A stretch of 46,088 bases of DNA from Peptococcaceae bacterium (lineage in GTDB: Bacteria; Bacillota; Dehalobacteriia; UBA4068; JAAVYR01): positions 1 through 46,088 of the forward strand of contig JAAVYR010000022.1 in assembly GCA_022791255.1 (NCBI GenBank), given 5' to 3'. The notes under the pieces were generated by a model, which worked only from the letters and a program-made list of their open reading frames with translations, searched no databases and was not told the DNA's origin. Position numbers and translations under genes: made by a program. Of this stretch, positions 33,577-42,330 are shown piece after piece (the first letter of the stretch is position 1; every line of letters begins with the position of its first letter).

Positions 33577-34239
33577 ATGAAACATATCATTGCCATAGAC
33601 GGCCCGGCAGCGGCAGGAAAAAGCACTGTTGCGAGGCAACTAGCGGCGGATTTAGGTTATACTTACATAGATACTGGCGCCATGTATCGGGCAGTAGCTT
33701 TGGCTTGTATGCAGCAGCATATTCCCTTTACAGATGAAAGCGGTTGCGGAGAGATTGCAATACATAGTGATATTCAATTAGAAGCAGTTGATGGCGGCTG
33801 CATTGTTTTATTAAATGGTGCTGATGTAACAGCGGAAATCCGTACTCCTTTGGTAGCCCAAGGAGCTTCAAAAGTCTCTGTTATTCCTAAAGTGCGAGAG
33901 GCACTGGTGGCAAAGCAACGGCAGCTGGCAGAGCACTGTAATGTGGTGATGGAAGGCAGAGATATTGGTACGGTAGTTTTTCCAGAGGCAGATTGTAAAA
34001 TCTTCCTGTCGGCTTCTCTTGAAAAACGGGCCCAGCGAAGATATGCGGATATGCTAGCAAAGGGAAATGCAATTAGCTTAGATGAGATCCGGGCTGAGAT
34101 GGCGGAACGGGATGAGCGGGACAGTAGCAGGACCCATTCCCCCTTAAAGCAAGCAGCAGACGCCCATTATCTGGATAGCACTGATTTGACTATGGAGGCT
34201 GTCCTTGCCTTCATTGAAAAACAGATGATAGGAGAATAA
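33577..34239 (+). CDS. cmk: Cytidylate kinase
   Basis: Cmk phosphorylates CMP and dCMP. The 220-residue product has the P-loop 'GPAAAGKST' (9-17), 'YIDTGAMYRAVALACM', 'VVMEGRDIGTVVFPEADCKIFL', 'RAQRRY' and 'ERDERDSSRTHSPLKQA' in the lid region, with length as usual. GAGGACGGAG lies upstream. It is followed by plsC after four bases, and the cmk-plsC-ispH-rpsA order is a common Firmicutes cluster. Confidence 0.97.
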   Translation: MKHIIAIDGPAAAGKSTVARQLAADLGYTYIDTGAMYRAVALACMQQHIPFTDESGCGEIAIHSDIQLEAVDGGCIVLLNGADVTAEIRTPLVAQGASKVSVIPKVREALVAKQRQLAEHCNVVMEGRDIGTVVFPEADCKIFLSASLEKRAQRRYADMLAKGNAISLDEIRAEMAERDERDSSRTHSPLKQAADAHYLDSTDLTMEAVLAFIEKQMIGE

Positions 34240-34243
34240 TGAA

Positions 34244-34894
34244 ATGTTTACATATCGTTTTTTTGCAGTTATTTTTCGCTGCATTCTCTTTCTTTGCGGT
34301 ACGAAAATTAACGGTAGGGAAAATGTACCAATGGAAGGGCCGGTGGTGCTTATCGGCAACCACAAGACCAATGCAGACCCCATCTTACTGGGAGTGGCTT
34401 CGCCACGGCCGGTGAATTTTGTAGCAAAGGCGGAACTATTTCAAAATCCAGTAGTTGGTTGGTTCTTAAAAGTATTAGGCGGCATCCCTATTCATCGAGG
34501 TGAACAAGATGTAGGCGCTATGCGGGAGTCCTTGCGGGTATTAAAAAATCAAGGGGCGTTAGGGCTTTTTCCGGAGGGGACTCGTATTCCCCAGCAACAT
34601 TGCCTAGGCGAATTTAAAAACGGGGCGGTAATGATAGCCTTGCGCGGTGGTGCAACTATGGTACCGGTAGCTATAAAAAATTCTCATCATTTTTGTTCTT
34701 TTTTTCATCGAGATGTAACTGTCACAATTGGGAAACCAATCCAATTGCCAGAGACAAAATCTTTGCCGGCGGAGGAATTAGATAAAATTTCGCAAAACTT
34801 AAGAACAGAAATTTGCCAAATGTTGGGGTTAGAAGACTGCTTATACCCTGGAAAAGTGAGCATAGCAGCTATGCAGCAGGAAGAAAAGGGCTAA
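34244..34894 (+). CDS. plsC: 1-acyl-sn-glycerol-3-phosphate acyltransferase
   Basis: PlsC converts lysophosphatidic acid to phosphatidic acid at the membrane. The 216-residue protein has a short N-terminal hydrophobic segment, the catalytic HX4D 'NHKTNAD' (His40, Asp45), 'FVAKAELFQNPVVGWFLKVLGG', 'IPIHRG' and the substrate motif 'LFPEGTR' (108-114). ATG 34244 overlaps the region just after cmk (GGAG six bases upstream). plsY and gpsA, the other steps of the pathway, are 6 kb downstream. Confidence 0.96.
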   Translation: MFTYRFFAVIFRCILFLCGTKINGRENVPMEGPVVLIGNHKTNADPILLGVASPRPVNFVAKAELFQNPVVGWFLKVLGGIPIHRGEQDVGAMRESLRVLKNQGALGLFPEGTRIPQQHCLGEFKNGAVMIALRGGATMVPVAIKNSHHFCSFFHRDVTVTIGKPIQLPETKSLPAEELDKISQNLRTEICQMLGLEDCLYPGKVSIAAMQQEEKG

Positions 34895-34941
34895 TTCTCG
34901 CAGAAAACAGGAAAAATCTTAGATTTTTCTGAAAATAGTGG

Positions 34942-34971
34942 TTGTTTCTTATTAGCAGAAGGTGGTACAAT
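34942..34971 (+). promoter_or_regulatory. Candidate promoter and upstream hairpin of ispH-rpsA
   Basis: TTGTTT (34942-34947), an 18-base spacer and TACAAT (34966-34971) with a TG one base upstream resemble an extended -10 promoter. Just upstream, GAAAAATC (34911-34918) pairs with GATTTTTC (34922-34929) but lacks a T-tract, so it is not a strong terminator. Confidence 0.5.
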
Positions 34972-35002
34972 AGAGTGTATTCTTTTTTATGGATGTGATT
35001 TT

Positions 35003-37051
35003 TTGGCAATTTTTCGTGCAAATCATGCCGGCTTTTGCTTTGGTGTGAAACGAGCCATTGGACTTGCTGTTGATAGAGATAATAAAGCACCTATCTATGC
35101 AGTGGGTCCCTTAATCCATAATAGCCGAGAGATGCAGCGCTTGAAGGAACATGGTGTTGTTCAAGTTCAAGCCTTAACAGAAGTACCGGTAGGCGGTACA
35201 GTCTTGGTGCGTTCTCATGGGGTTGGTCCTGATTTTTTAAGACAGGCTGCTGCCAGAAGCTTAACAGTTGTTGATGCTACTTGTCCTTTTGTAAAAAAAA
35301 ATCAAGAGTTTGCAACGAAGCTTTCTCATGAGGGCAAGCAGGTGATTATTTTCGGTGATAAAGAACACCCTGAAGTGCAGGCAATCCTTGCTTGGACGGA
35401 AGGAACAGCCTGGGTTATCAAAAACAGTGATGAGGTAATAGATTTGCCTCTTACTGAAAAACCTGTTGTTTTCATGTCGCAAACGACCCAGCAAAAACAG
35501 GAGTTTCTGACGGTGGCAGCTGCCATCAAAGGGAAATATCCTGATGGGAAAGTAGAGGATACTATTTGTGCGGCGACGAATTTACGGCAACAGGGCGTAC
35601 GAGATTTAAGCAGGCAGGTGTCTCTAATCTTGGTAGTAGGTGGTAAGGATAGCGCCAACACCAAAAACTTAGCAAGAATAGCTGAGGAAATGGGTGTGGT
35701 TACCTATCTGATAGAAAGTGCAGCAGAAATCATATCTGATATGGTAAAAGGCCATACTCAAGTTGGTATTGCTGCTGGCGCATCTACTCCCTTGTGGATT
35801 ATAGAGGAAATTGAGGAGGTATTGTTGAAGATGTTAGACATGGAAAATCAAGTAGAAGGTACACAAGCAGATTGCGAATTAGGCGCAGATCCTTATGGTG
35901 AAGGGTTAAAAGAAGTACACAGAGGTTCTCGGGTAAAAGGGGTTGTCGTTCAAGTAAGCGACAGCGAAGTATTGGTAGACATCGGCGGAAAATCTGAAGG
36001 TGTTTTGCCATATACTGAAATTTCTGATAGTGAAGCCAGCGATATTCGCAAGCATTTTGCTGTTGGTGATGAAATAGAAGTTTTGGTTATCCGCAAAGAA
36101 AACAAAGAAGGCTATCCTGTTCTTTCTAAAAAAAGAATTGACCAGGAATTATACTGGACAAAACTTGCTGAAATGAAAGAAAAGGATGAAGTCGTAACTG
36201 GGAAAATCGTAGAAGTAGTAAAAGGCGGGGTACTGGCTGATGTAGGGGTACGGGGCTTTATCCCTGCTTCTTTGGTGGATATTGGTTTTGTAGAAGATTT
36301 ATCTGCTTATAAAGGCAAAGAAATCACTGCTAAAATCTTAGAATGTGAAAGAAAGAATAATAAATTATTGCTCTCTCCAAAAGCTGTTTTATTAGAACAA
36401 GCTGAAAAGCAAAAAGCTGCTACTTGGGCTAGCTTAGAAGAAGGGCAAACCAGAAAAGGGATTGTTCGTCGTTTGACTTCCTTTGGTGCTTTTGTAGAAA
36501 TTGATGGTGTAGACGGTTTATTGCATGTTTCTGAAATGGCTTGGCACAGAGTAAACAAACCAAGCGATATCTTAAAAGAAGGCGATGAAGTAGAAGTTTA
36601 CATCTTGGCTGTTGATAAAGAAAAGCAAAAATTGTCTTTGGGGTTAAAACAATTAGTTGTAAATCCATGGACCGTTGCCAAAGAAAAATATGTAGAAGGC
36701 AGTGTATGGGATGCATTGGTTTTGCGTACAGCTCCATTTGGTGCTTTCTTGCAATTGGAACCAGGTGTAGAAGGCTTGGTACACATTTCCCAAATTTCCT
36801 GGAGTCGGGTAGAAAAAACAGAAGACGTTTTGAAACCTGGCGATCAAGTAAAAGTAAAAATCTTGTCTGTAGATGAAGAAAACAGACGGATTAGCCTAAG
36901 CATTAAAGAAACAACAGAACGGCCTGCTGCACCTGTAAAACAAGAAGCTGAAACAGTAGCAGAAGAAACGCCTGCTGAAGAACAAATTCCTACTGAAAAT
37001 GTGGAAGAATTAGGCGTAACCATCGGTGACGCTATCAGCGAAAATGAATAA
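35003..37051 (+). CDS. ispH: IspH (HMBPP reductase) fused to ribosomal protein S1
   Basis: This is one frame of 682 residues. Residues 1-280 are IspH, the last enzyme of the MEP isoprenoid pathway, with the three iron-sulphur cysteines at Cys12 ('GFCFGVKRAIG'), Cys94 ('DATCPFVKK') and Cys189 ('ICAATNLRQQG'), plus 'VVGGKDSANT'. Residues about 308-635 are four S1 RNA-binding domains (about 308-375, 393-460, 480-547, 565-634), such as 'GIVRRLTSFGAFVEIDGVDGLLHVSE', then an acidic tail (640-682). The fusion is known in several clostridial lineages. The start is TTG at 35003 with GGATGTGA upstream. It is transcribed from its own promoter and ends at a strong terminator. Confidence 0.95.
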   Translation: MAIFRANHAGFCFGVKRAIGLAVDRDNKAPIYAVGPLIHNSREMQRLKEHGVVQVQALTEVPVGGTVLVRSHGVGPDFLRQAAARSLTVVDATCPFVKKNQEFATKLSHEGKQVIIFGDKEHPEVQAILAWTEGTAWVIKNSDEVIDLPLTEKPVVFMSQTTQQKQEFLTVAAAIKGKYPDGKVEDTICAATNLRQQGVRDLSRQVSLILVVGGKDSANTKNLARIAEEMGVVTYLIESAAEIISDMVKGHTQVGIAAGASTPLWIIEEIEEVLLKMLDMENQVEGTQADCELGADPYGEGLKEVHRGSRVKGVVVQVSDSEVLVDIGGKSEGVLPYTEISDSEASDIRKHFAVGDEIEVLVIRKENKEGYPVLSKKRIDQELYWTKLAEMKEKDEVVTGKIVEVVKGGVLADVGVRGFIPASLVDIGFVEDLSAYKGKEITAKILECERKNNKLLLSPKAVLLEQAEKQKAATWASLEEGQTRKGIVRRLTSFGAFVEIDGVDGLLHVSEMAWHRVNKPSDILKEGDEVEVYILAVDKEKQKLSLGLKQLVVNPWTVAKEKYVEGSVWDALVLRTAPFGAFLQLEPGVEGLVHISQISWSRVEKTEDVLKPGDQVKVKILSVDEENRRISLSIKETTERPAAPVKQEAETVAEETPAEEQIPTENVEELGVTIGDAISENE

Positions 37052-37062
37052 GATTTCTATTA

Positions 37063-37097
37063 AAAGGACTGATGCAAGAAGCATCAGTCCTTTTTTA
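37063..37097 (+). terminator. Intrinsic terminator after ispH-rpsA
   Basis: AAAGGACTGATGC pairs with GCATCAGTCCTTT around a 4-base loop and is followed by T residues. Confidence 0.92.
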
Positions 37098-37179
37098 TTT
37101 GGCATTTCATAAAATCATAAAAAACGGACAATCTATTTGTAGAATTTTATGAAAAAATGCTGAGGAGCGTACCATAACA

Positions 37180-37818
37180 ATGGAATTATTTGAGATGATA
37201 ATTGGCAATCTTTCTTTTTTACTGCTAGGTATATGGCTATTTCTACTGCCGGATGAAACGGTTGTGGAAAAAACTGGCCTTTCTGCAAAAGTAATTTTTC
37301 CGGGGCTTTTTTGTTTGATAGTTGGTGATTGGACTTCTGTACCGCTGGATATCGGTAATAGTCAAATCCATGTAAAGGTCGGTAGCATTGCGGCTCCAAT
37401 TCTTTTAGGGTGTTTCTTTTTATTTTCTTTAAGAGATGGTGCTTTGCGTTGGCGGAGTTTTTTTGTGCTGGGTGCAGAATTTATCTTGCTCTTATTTGGA
37501 GATAGTTTTTTTGCTGGACAAATTACCTGGAATGAGACATATTTATTCTGGGGATTATTGGTCTTTACCACTGGTATGACAGCGTTGCTTTTACAAGATT
37601 ATGGCGCTTTTTGCGGGGTTCATCTTATTGCATTACCTTTGGTTTTTGTGGTGCAGGGGCTATGGCGTGCAAAGATTACTAGCATTGTGCATATCGGGGG
37701 TGGTGCAGTTTTTGGTATGTTAGGCATTAGTAGCCTTTTAGGAATTGGGCTTATTTATCTTCTCCAGCAGCATGAGCGACGGCATTTTACAGAGCAAGTA
37801 TTATCGGCAGATAAATAA
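37180..37818 (+). CDS. Unknown multi-pass membrane protein
   Basis: I recognise no family. The 212-residue product has six to seven hydrophobic helices: about 8-24, 36-50, 68-84, 92-108, 118-135, 144-160 and 168-195. Few charged residues lie between them, and a short basic/acidic tail is present ('LLQQHERRHFTEQVLSADK'). TGAGGAG is upstream. It lies between the S1 gene and the DUF512 gene, each with separate signals, so context says little. Possible roles as a small transporter or channel are speculation. Confidence 0.75.
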   Translation: MELFEMIIGNLSFLLLGIWLFLLPDETVVEKTGLSAKVIFPGLFCLIVGDWTSVPLDIGNSQIHVKVGSIAAPILLGCFFLFSLRDGALRWRSFFVLGAEFILLLFGDSFFAGQITWNETYLFWGLLVFTTGMTALLLQDYGAFCGVHLIALPLVFVVQGLWRAKITSIVHIGGGAVFGMLGISSLLGIGLIYLLQQHERRHFTEQVLSADK

Positions 37819-37915
37819 TGCCAGCCACATTGTATTTTCTCAAAATAGATGTATAATATAAATTGAGGCAGAGAATGCCATCGTAAATCGTAAAGAGAAG
37901 GATTGTGGTGTTCCT

Positions 37916-39247
37916 TTGGCTGGTTTGATTAGTGAAATCATTCCCGGTTCTATTGCAGAGGGCTTAAAGCTTGCGGCAGGAGACCTGGTGCTAACCATTA
38001 ATGGTAAAGCACCTATGGATATGATAGATTATCAATATTTAACGACGGACCGTTTTGTAAAATTAGAAATAGAAAAGGCTGATGGCAGAAAGAAAGCTTA
38101 CTTGGTGAAAAAAGCATATGATGAAGATTTGGGCATTGTTTTTACTGTTAATGTCTTTGATCGTATCCGGGAATGTGCTAACAAGTGTCTCTTTTGCTTT
38201 GTCCGGCAGATGCCAGAGGGCTGCAGGTCATCCCTCTATGTGCGGGACGATGATTATCGGATGTCCTTCATGCAGGGGAATTTTATTACCGGAACCAATT
38301 TAAGTCAAAAGGATTTACAGCGTATTAAAGAACGTAAATTAAGTCCCTTATATTTTTCTGTTCACACTACTGACCCAGCTCAAAGAGAATACTTACTACA
38401 AAACAAGCGAGCCGGGAATATTCTACCCTTGCTTCAGGATTTGGTAGAAAACGGTATTCAGTTGCATACGCAGATAGTCCTTTGCCCTGGTATCAATGAT
38501 GGAGTGTATTTGGAACGGACAATCAGAGATTTATCAGCTCTTTTCCCTGGTGTGGAAAGTGTGGCAGTAGTGCCAGTAGGCCTGACTAAGTTCCAGGTAC
38601 ATGAAGAGCTAAGATGTTTTACCAAAGAAGAATGCGGGCAGGTCTTAGACTATCTAGAAGCACAGCAAAATCTCTTTTTAAGAAAGTTTGGCACGCGTTT
38701 CATCTTTCCTTCTGATGAGTTTTATATTGCTGCTGGGCGAGAGATACCTTCTGATGAAACATATGAGGAATTTGCTCATTTAGAAAATGGAGTAGGGCTG
38801 ACCCGTTATTTGCATACTTCCTTTGACCTGTCCTGGCCAGATTACGCAGATATTGTATTAGAGAAGCCACGTCATGTAACCATTGTCACAGGGAAAAGTG
38901 GCTATCCTGCCATCTTTCCTTTGGTCGAGAAGATGAATACCATCGAAAACTTGCAGATAGACATCATCACAGCAGAAAATCGATTTTTTGGTCCATCGGT
39001 AACAGTAACCGGTCTTTTAACGGGAAGTTGTCTTCTGGCAGCGCTTACCGACTGGCGCGAGCTGCAATCTGATAGATTTCCCATTGTATTTATTTCCCAG
39101 TCTATGTTAAAATTTGAAACAGACTTATTCTTGGACGATATGACTGTTGCGCAAATAGAAGAAAGACTAAATATAAAACTTATTCCCATTGATTTAAACG
39201 GCGAGGAGTTTATCTGTAAAATTTTGGGAATAGATCCAATGGTCTAA
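37916..39247 (+). CDS. DUF512 radical SAM protein with N-terminal PDZ domain
   Basis: The protein has 443 residues. A PDZ-like N-terminus (about 1-65, 'EIIPGSIAEGLKLAAGDLVLTING') is followed by a radical SAM cluster 'CANKCLFC' (Cys87, Cys91, Cys94; CxxxCxxC), 'YVRDDDYRMSFMQGNFI', 'SPLYFSVHTTDP' and 'QIVLCPGINDG'. The C-terminal DUF512 domain has 'TGKSGYPAIFPLVEKMN', 'ENRFFGPSVTVTGLLTG' and 'FLDDMTVAQIEERLN'. The family is conserved next to der in clostridia and has no confirmed reaction. The start is TTG at 37916, with only a distant AAGGA, so it is less certain. Confidence 0.9.
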   Translation: MAGLISEIIPGSIAEGLKLAAGDLVLTINGKAPMDMIDYQYLTTDRFVKLEIEKADGRKKAYLVKKAYDEDLGIVFTVNVFDRIRECANKCLFCFVRQMPEGCRSSLYVRDDDYRMSFMQGNFITGTNLSQKDLQRIKERKLSPLYFSVHTTDPAQREYLLQNKRAGNILPLLQDLVENGIQLHTQIVLCPGINDGVYLERTIRDLSALFPGVESVAVVPVGLTKFQVHEELRCFTKEECGQVLDYLEAQQNLFLRKFGTRFIFPSDEFYIAAGREIPSDETYEEFAHLENGVGLTRYLHTSFDLSWPDYADIVLEKPRHVTIVTGKSGYPAIFPLVEKMNTIENLQIDIITAENRFFGPSVTVTGLLTGSCLLAALTDWRELQSDRFPIVFISQSMLKFETDLFLDDMTVAQIEERLNIKLIPIDLNGEEFICKILGIDPMV

Positions 39248-39286
39248 AAAAAGAAAATTTCCATAGTAATAGAAAGAGGTAACAAT

Positions 39287-40609
39287 ATGAAACCAATTGT
39301 GGCTATTGTAGGCCGCCCGAATGTGGGAAAATCCACATTATTTAATCGACTGGCAGGGGGGCGTCATGCCATTGTAGAGGATAAACCAGGAGTGACGCGC
39401 GATCGTCTTTATCGCGATGCTACCTGGCTAGATCATGATTTTACGGTGATAGATACCGGTGGTATTGAGTTTAACACGCCGGATGGTCTCATCCCTCATC
39501 AAGTAAAGGCCCAGGCTGAAATTGCTATCGAAGAAGCCAATGTGGTTATCTTTGTGGTGGATGGACAAAGCGGTTTGACTGATGATGATGAGGAAGCTGC
39601 TCATCTTTTGCGGAAATGTGGAAAACCTGTGGTACTGGCTGTCAACAAGCTGGATAATTTTGACGATGACTCTCTTGTCTATGAATTTTACAGTTTAGGG
39701 TTAGGTGATCCAGTGGGCATATCTGCTGGTCATGGTATGAATATTGGGGATTTATTAGACGAAGTGGTCAAGTATTTTCCTGATGGCGATGGGGAAGACT
39801 ACGACCCTGATACCATCAAAATTGCAGTAATTGGCCGGCCAAATGTAGGAAAATCTTCCTTGGTCAATAAAATCTTAGGCTCAGAACGGGTGATTGTCTC
39901 CAATATTCCTGGAACTACTAGAGACGCTATCGATACAGTCTTTGAACGAGAAGGTCAGGAATATGTAATTATTGATACTGCTGGTATGCGTCGGCGAGGC
40001 AAAGTCAATGAACCTACTGAAAAATACAGTGTAGCTCGTTCTATGAAAGCCATTGACCGTTGCGATGTGGTGCTCATGGTGTTAGATGCAGTAGATGGTA
40101 TTACCGAACAAGATAAGCATGTCGCCGGCTATGCTCATGAAGCAGGCAAGGGTATGCTTATCGTGGTGAATAAATGGGATTTGCCAGTCAAAGATGACAA
40201 AACCATGAATAAGTTTGAAAAGAAAATCAAAGAAGAAATGGCCTTTTTAGACTATGCACTTTCTATTTTTGTTTCGGCCAAGACGGGGCAGCGGGTGGAT
40301 AAAATCTTGCCCATTGTAAACTTCATTACGGAACAACAAAATCACCGTGTGCCAACGGCAAGAATTAATGAACTACTGGTAGAGGCGGCCATGCTCAATC
40401 CGCCGCCACAGGATAAAGGCAAAAGACTCAAGTTGTTATATGGTACCCAAGTAGGGGTAAAGCCGCCAAAGTTTGTGATTTTTGTTAATGAACCAGAAGC
40501 CATGCATTTTTCCTATGAACGGTACCTGATTAATCAAATCAGGGAAAACTTCGGTTTTGCAGGAACGCCGGTATGGCTCTTAATCCGAAAACGGGAAAAG
40601 GAGGAATAG
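39287..40609 (+). CDS. der: Ribosome-associated GTPase Der (EngA)
   Basis: Der assists 50S ribosome assembly. The 440-residue product has two G domains, each with a P-loop: 'GRPNVGKST' (8-16) and 'GRPNVGKSS' (about 185). The matching G3 blocks are 'VIDTGG' and 'IIDTAGMRRRGKV', the G4 blocks 'NKLD' and 'NKWD', and a KH-like C-terminal domain has 'FVIFVNEPEAMHFSYERYL'. The length is typical. AGAGG precedes the ATG, and it leads into plsY after eight bases. Confidence 0.98.
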   Translation: MKPIVAIVGRPNVGKSTLFNRLAGGRHAIVEDKPGVTRDRLYRDATWLDHDFTVIDTGGIEFNTPDGLIPHQVKAQAEIAIEEANVVIFVVDGQSGLTDDDEEAAHLLRKCGKPVVLAVNKLDNFDDDSLVYEFYSLGLGDPVGISAGHGMNIGDLLDEVVKYFPDGDGEDYDPDTIKIAVIGRPNVGKSSLVNKILGSERVIVSNIPGTTRDAIDTVFEREGQEYVIIDTAGMRRRGKVNEPTEKYSVARSMKAIDRCDVVLMVLDAVDGITEQDKHVAGYAHEAGKGMLIVVNKWDLPVKDDKTMNKFEKKIKEEMAFLDYALSIFVSAKTGQRVDKILPIVNFITEQQNHRVPTARINELLVEAAMLNPPPQDKGKRLKLLYGTQVGVKPPKFVIFVNEPEAMHFSYERYLINQIRENFGFAGTPVWLLIRKREKEE

Positions 40610-40616
40610 ATTTCCT

Positions 40617-41225
40617 ATGGATTTATTTTGGTGCTTGATTTCTATTCTCATCGGTTATTTTCTTGGTTCCGTTCCCTTTGGTTTACTCATTGGTAAATAT
40701 GTGAAGGGTGTGGATATCCGGGAACATGGCAGCGGCAATGTAGGCGCTACCAATGTTACGCGCGTGCAGGGAAAAGAATGGGGGATTACGGTCTTTTGCT
40801 TAGATGCGCTGAAAGGATTTTTAGCAGCGCAAATTGGCTTGCGTTTAGGAGGACCCATGTGTGGTCTTGCTGGTGGTGTGGCGGCTGTGGCTGGACATAT
40901 GCTGCCAGTGTGGCTAAACTTCAAAGGTGGTAAAGGCATTGCTACTGGTTTTGGGTTTCTCATGGCTTTAATGCCTGTAACAGGTTTGTTGGGCATTGGG
41001 ACTTGGGCTATTGTTACATTCTTAAGCGGTTATGTTTCTCTAGGCAGCATTGCAGCGGTGATTGTAGTTTTTTTCTTTGCTTTGTTTTATGAGGAATATT
41101 TTATTTACAAGCTACTTTTGTTTATTTTTGTTTCTTTTATTATCTATAAACATCGTTCTAATATTCAGCGGATATTAAATCATACAGAAAGTAAAATTAA
41201 CCGTAAGAAATTTTTTGATATTTAG
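40617..41225 (+). CDS. plsY: Glycerol-3-phosphate acyltransferase PlsY
   Basis: PlsY is the membrane enzyme that transfers acyl groups from acyl phosphate to glycerol-3-phosphate. The 202-residue product has five helices with the conserved loops 'GSVPFGLLIGKYVKGVDIREHGSGNVGATNVTR' (opening segment only), 'AVAGHMLPVWLNFKGGKGIATG' and the final 'KHRSNIQRIL'. The der-plsY-gpsA order is a common Firmicutes arrangement. AAAGGAGG lies upstream of ATG 40617. Confidence 0.97.
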   Translation: MDLFWCLISILIGYFLGSVPFGLLIGKYVKGVDIREHGSGNVGATNVTRVQGKEWGITVFCLDALKGFLAAQIGLRLGGPMCGLAGGVAAVAGHMLPVWLNFKGGKGIATGFGFLMALMPVTGLLGIGTWAIVTFLSGYVSLGSIAAVIVVFFFALFYEEYFIYKLLLFIFVSFIIYKHRSNIQRILNHTESKINRKKFFDI

Positions 41226-41305
41226 TGTTTGAGAACCTATAAAACATATTAGAAAATAGAGAGAAGTCATGTGCGTTGACAATAACGAGGGTAAAGGGGC
41301 GTCTT

Positions 41306-42298
41306 ATGAAAAATATTACCATTTTAGGTGCTGGTAGTTGGGGCACGGCTTTATATTTATTACTGCGGGACAACGGACATCAGGTAAGGCTATGGTCTTG
41401 GCAACAATCTCATGTAGCAGAAGTGTTAGCTGAACATGAAAATCGACAATTTTTACCTGGAGTGCCATTGCCAGGTGATGTAGAAATCAGCAGCGATATG
41501 GCAGTGGCTTTAGTTGAAGCTGAAGTGGTAGTCTTTGCTGTGCCTTCTCATGTGGTGCGTTCCGTTGCGCAAGAAGCGTCATCTTTTATCCCCCAAGAAG
41601 CAATCATCGTGAATGTAGCAAAAGGTTTTGAAAAAGATACGCTGCTGCGGCTTTCTCAAGTATTGGCGGAGGAATTGCCTACTCATGATGTGGTTGTGCT
41701 CTCTGGTCCCAGTCATGCAGAGGAAGTGGCAAAGAAATTGCCTACAACTGTGGTGGTATCTTCCCTTGCTATGGAAGCTGCAACGGAAATCCAATCTGTC
41801 TTTATGTCTGATTATTTCCGCATCTATACCAATGATGATATTATCGGGGTAGAGTTAGGGGGCGCACTAAAAAATATTATCGCTCTGGGGGCCGGCATCG
41901 TAGATGGCTTAGGAATGGGCGATAATACTAAAGCGGCTCTTATGACGCGGGGTCTTGCTGAAATGGCTCGCTTAGGCGAAGCCATGGGGGCGAAAGTATT
42001 TACTTTTGCTGGGCTTACAGGCATTGGTGATTTAATCGTTACTTGCGGCAGTATGCACAGCCGTAATCGCCGGGCAGGCATTCTCCTGGGCAAAGGGCAT
42101 TCTTTAGAAGACACTTTAAAAGAAGTGGGCATGGTAGTGGAAGGCGTCAATGCAGTAGCCAATGTCCATATGCTGCGGCAGAAATACAATGTGTCTATGC
42201 CTATCAGCGAGATGATTTATCGGGTACTCTTTGAAGGCATGGATGCTAAAGAAGCTATCCTTACTTTGATGACCAGGGATAAAGCTAGTGAGTCTTAA
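41306..42298 (+). CDS. gpsA: Glycerol-3-phosphate dehydrogenase [NAD(P)+]
   Basis: GpsA reduces dihydroxyacetone phosphate to glycerol-3-phosphate, the substrate of PlsY. The 330-residue product has the dinucleotide motif 'GAGSWGTAL' (8-16), 'AVPSHVVRSVAQEA', 'VNVAKGFE', 'SGPSHAEEVAKKLPT', 'GVELGGALKNIIALGAGIVDGLGMGDNTKAAL' (opening of the catalytic block) and 'GLTGIGDLIVTCGSMHSRNRR'. ATG 41306 is chosen because AAAGGGG lies upstream; a TTG at 41276 lengthens it without a ribosome site. Confidence 0.97.
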   Translation: MKNITILGAGSWGTALYLLLRDNGHQVRLWSWQQSHVAEVLAEHENRQFLPGVPLPGDVEISSDMAVALVEAEVVVFAVPSHVVRSVAQEASSFIPQEAIIVNVAKGFEKDTLLRLSQVLAEELPTHDVVVLSGPSHAEEVAKKLPTTVVVSSLAMEAATEIQSVFMSDYFRIYTNDDIIGVELGGALKNIIALGAGIVDGLGMGDNTKAALMTRGLAEMARLGEAMGAKVFTFAGLTGIGDLIVTCGSMHSRNRRAGILLGKGHSLEDTLKEVGMVVEGVNAVANVHMLRQKYNVSMPISEMIYRVLFEGMDAKEAILTLMTRDKASES

Positions 42299-42330
42299 TA
42301 GATCCTATCAAGTTAAAGCGAGTAAGTAAC

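Noticed and set aside
34895-34935. Hairpin GAAAAATC/GATTTTTC as a plsC terminator.
   Set aside because: Short stem with no T-tract after it; listed only as a note with the ispH promoter.
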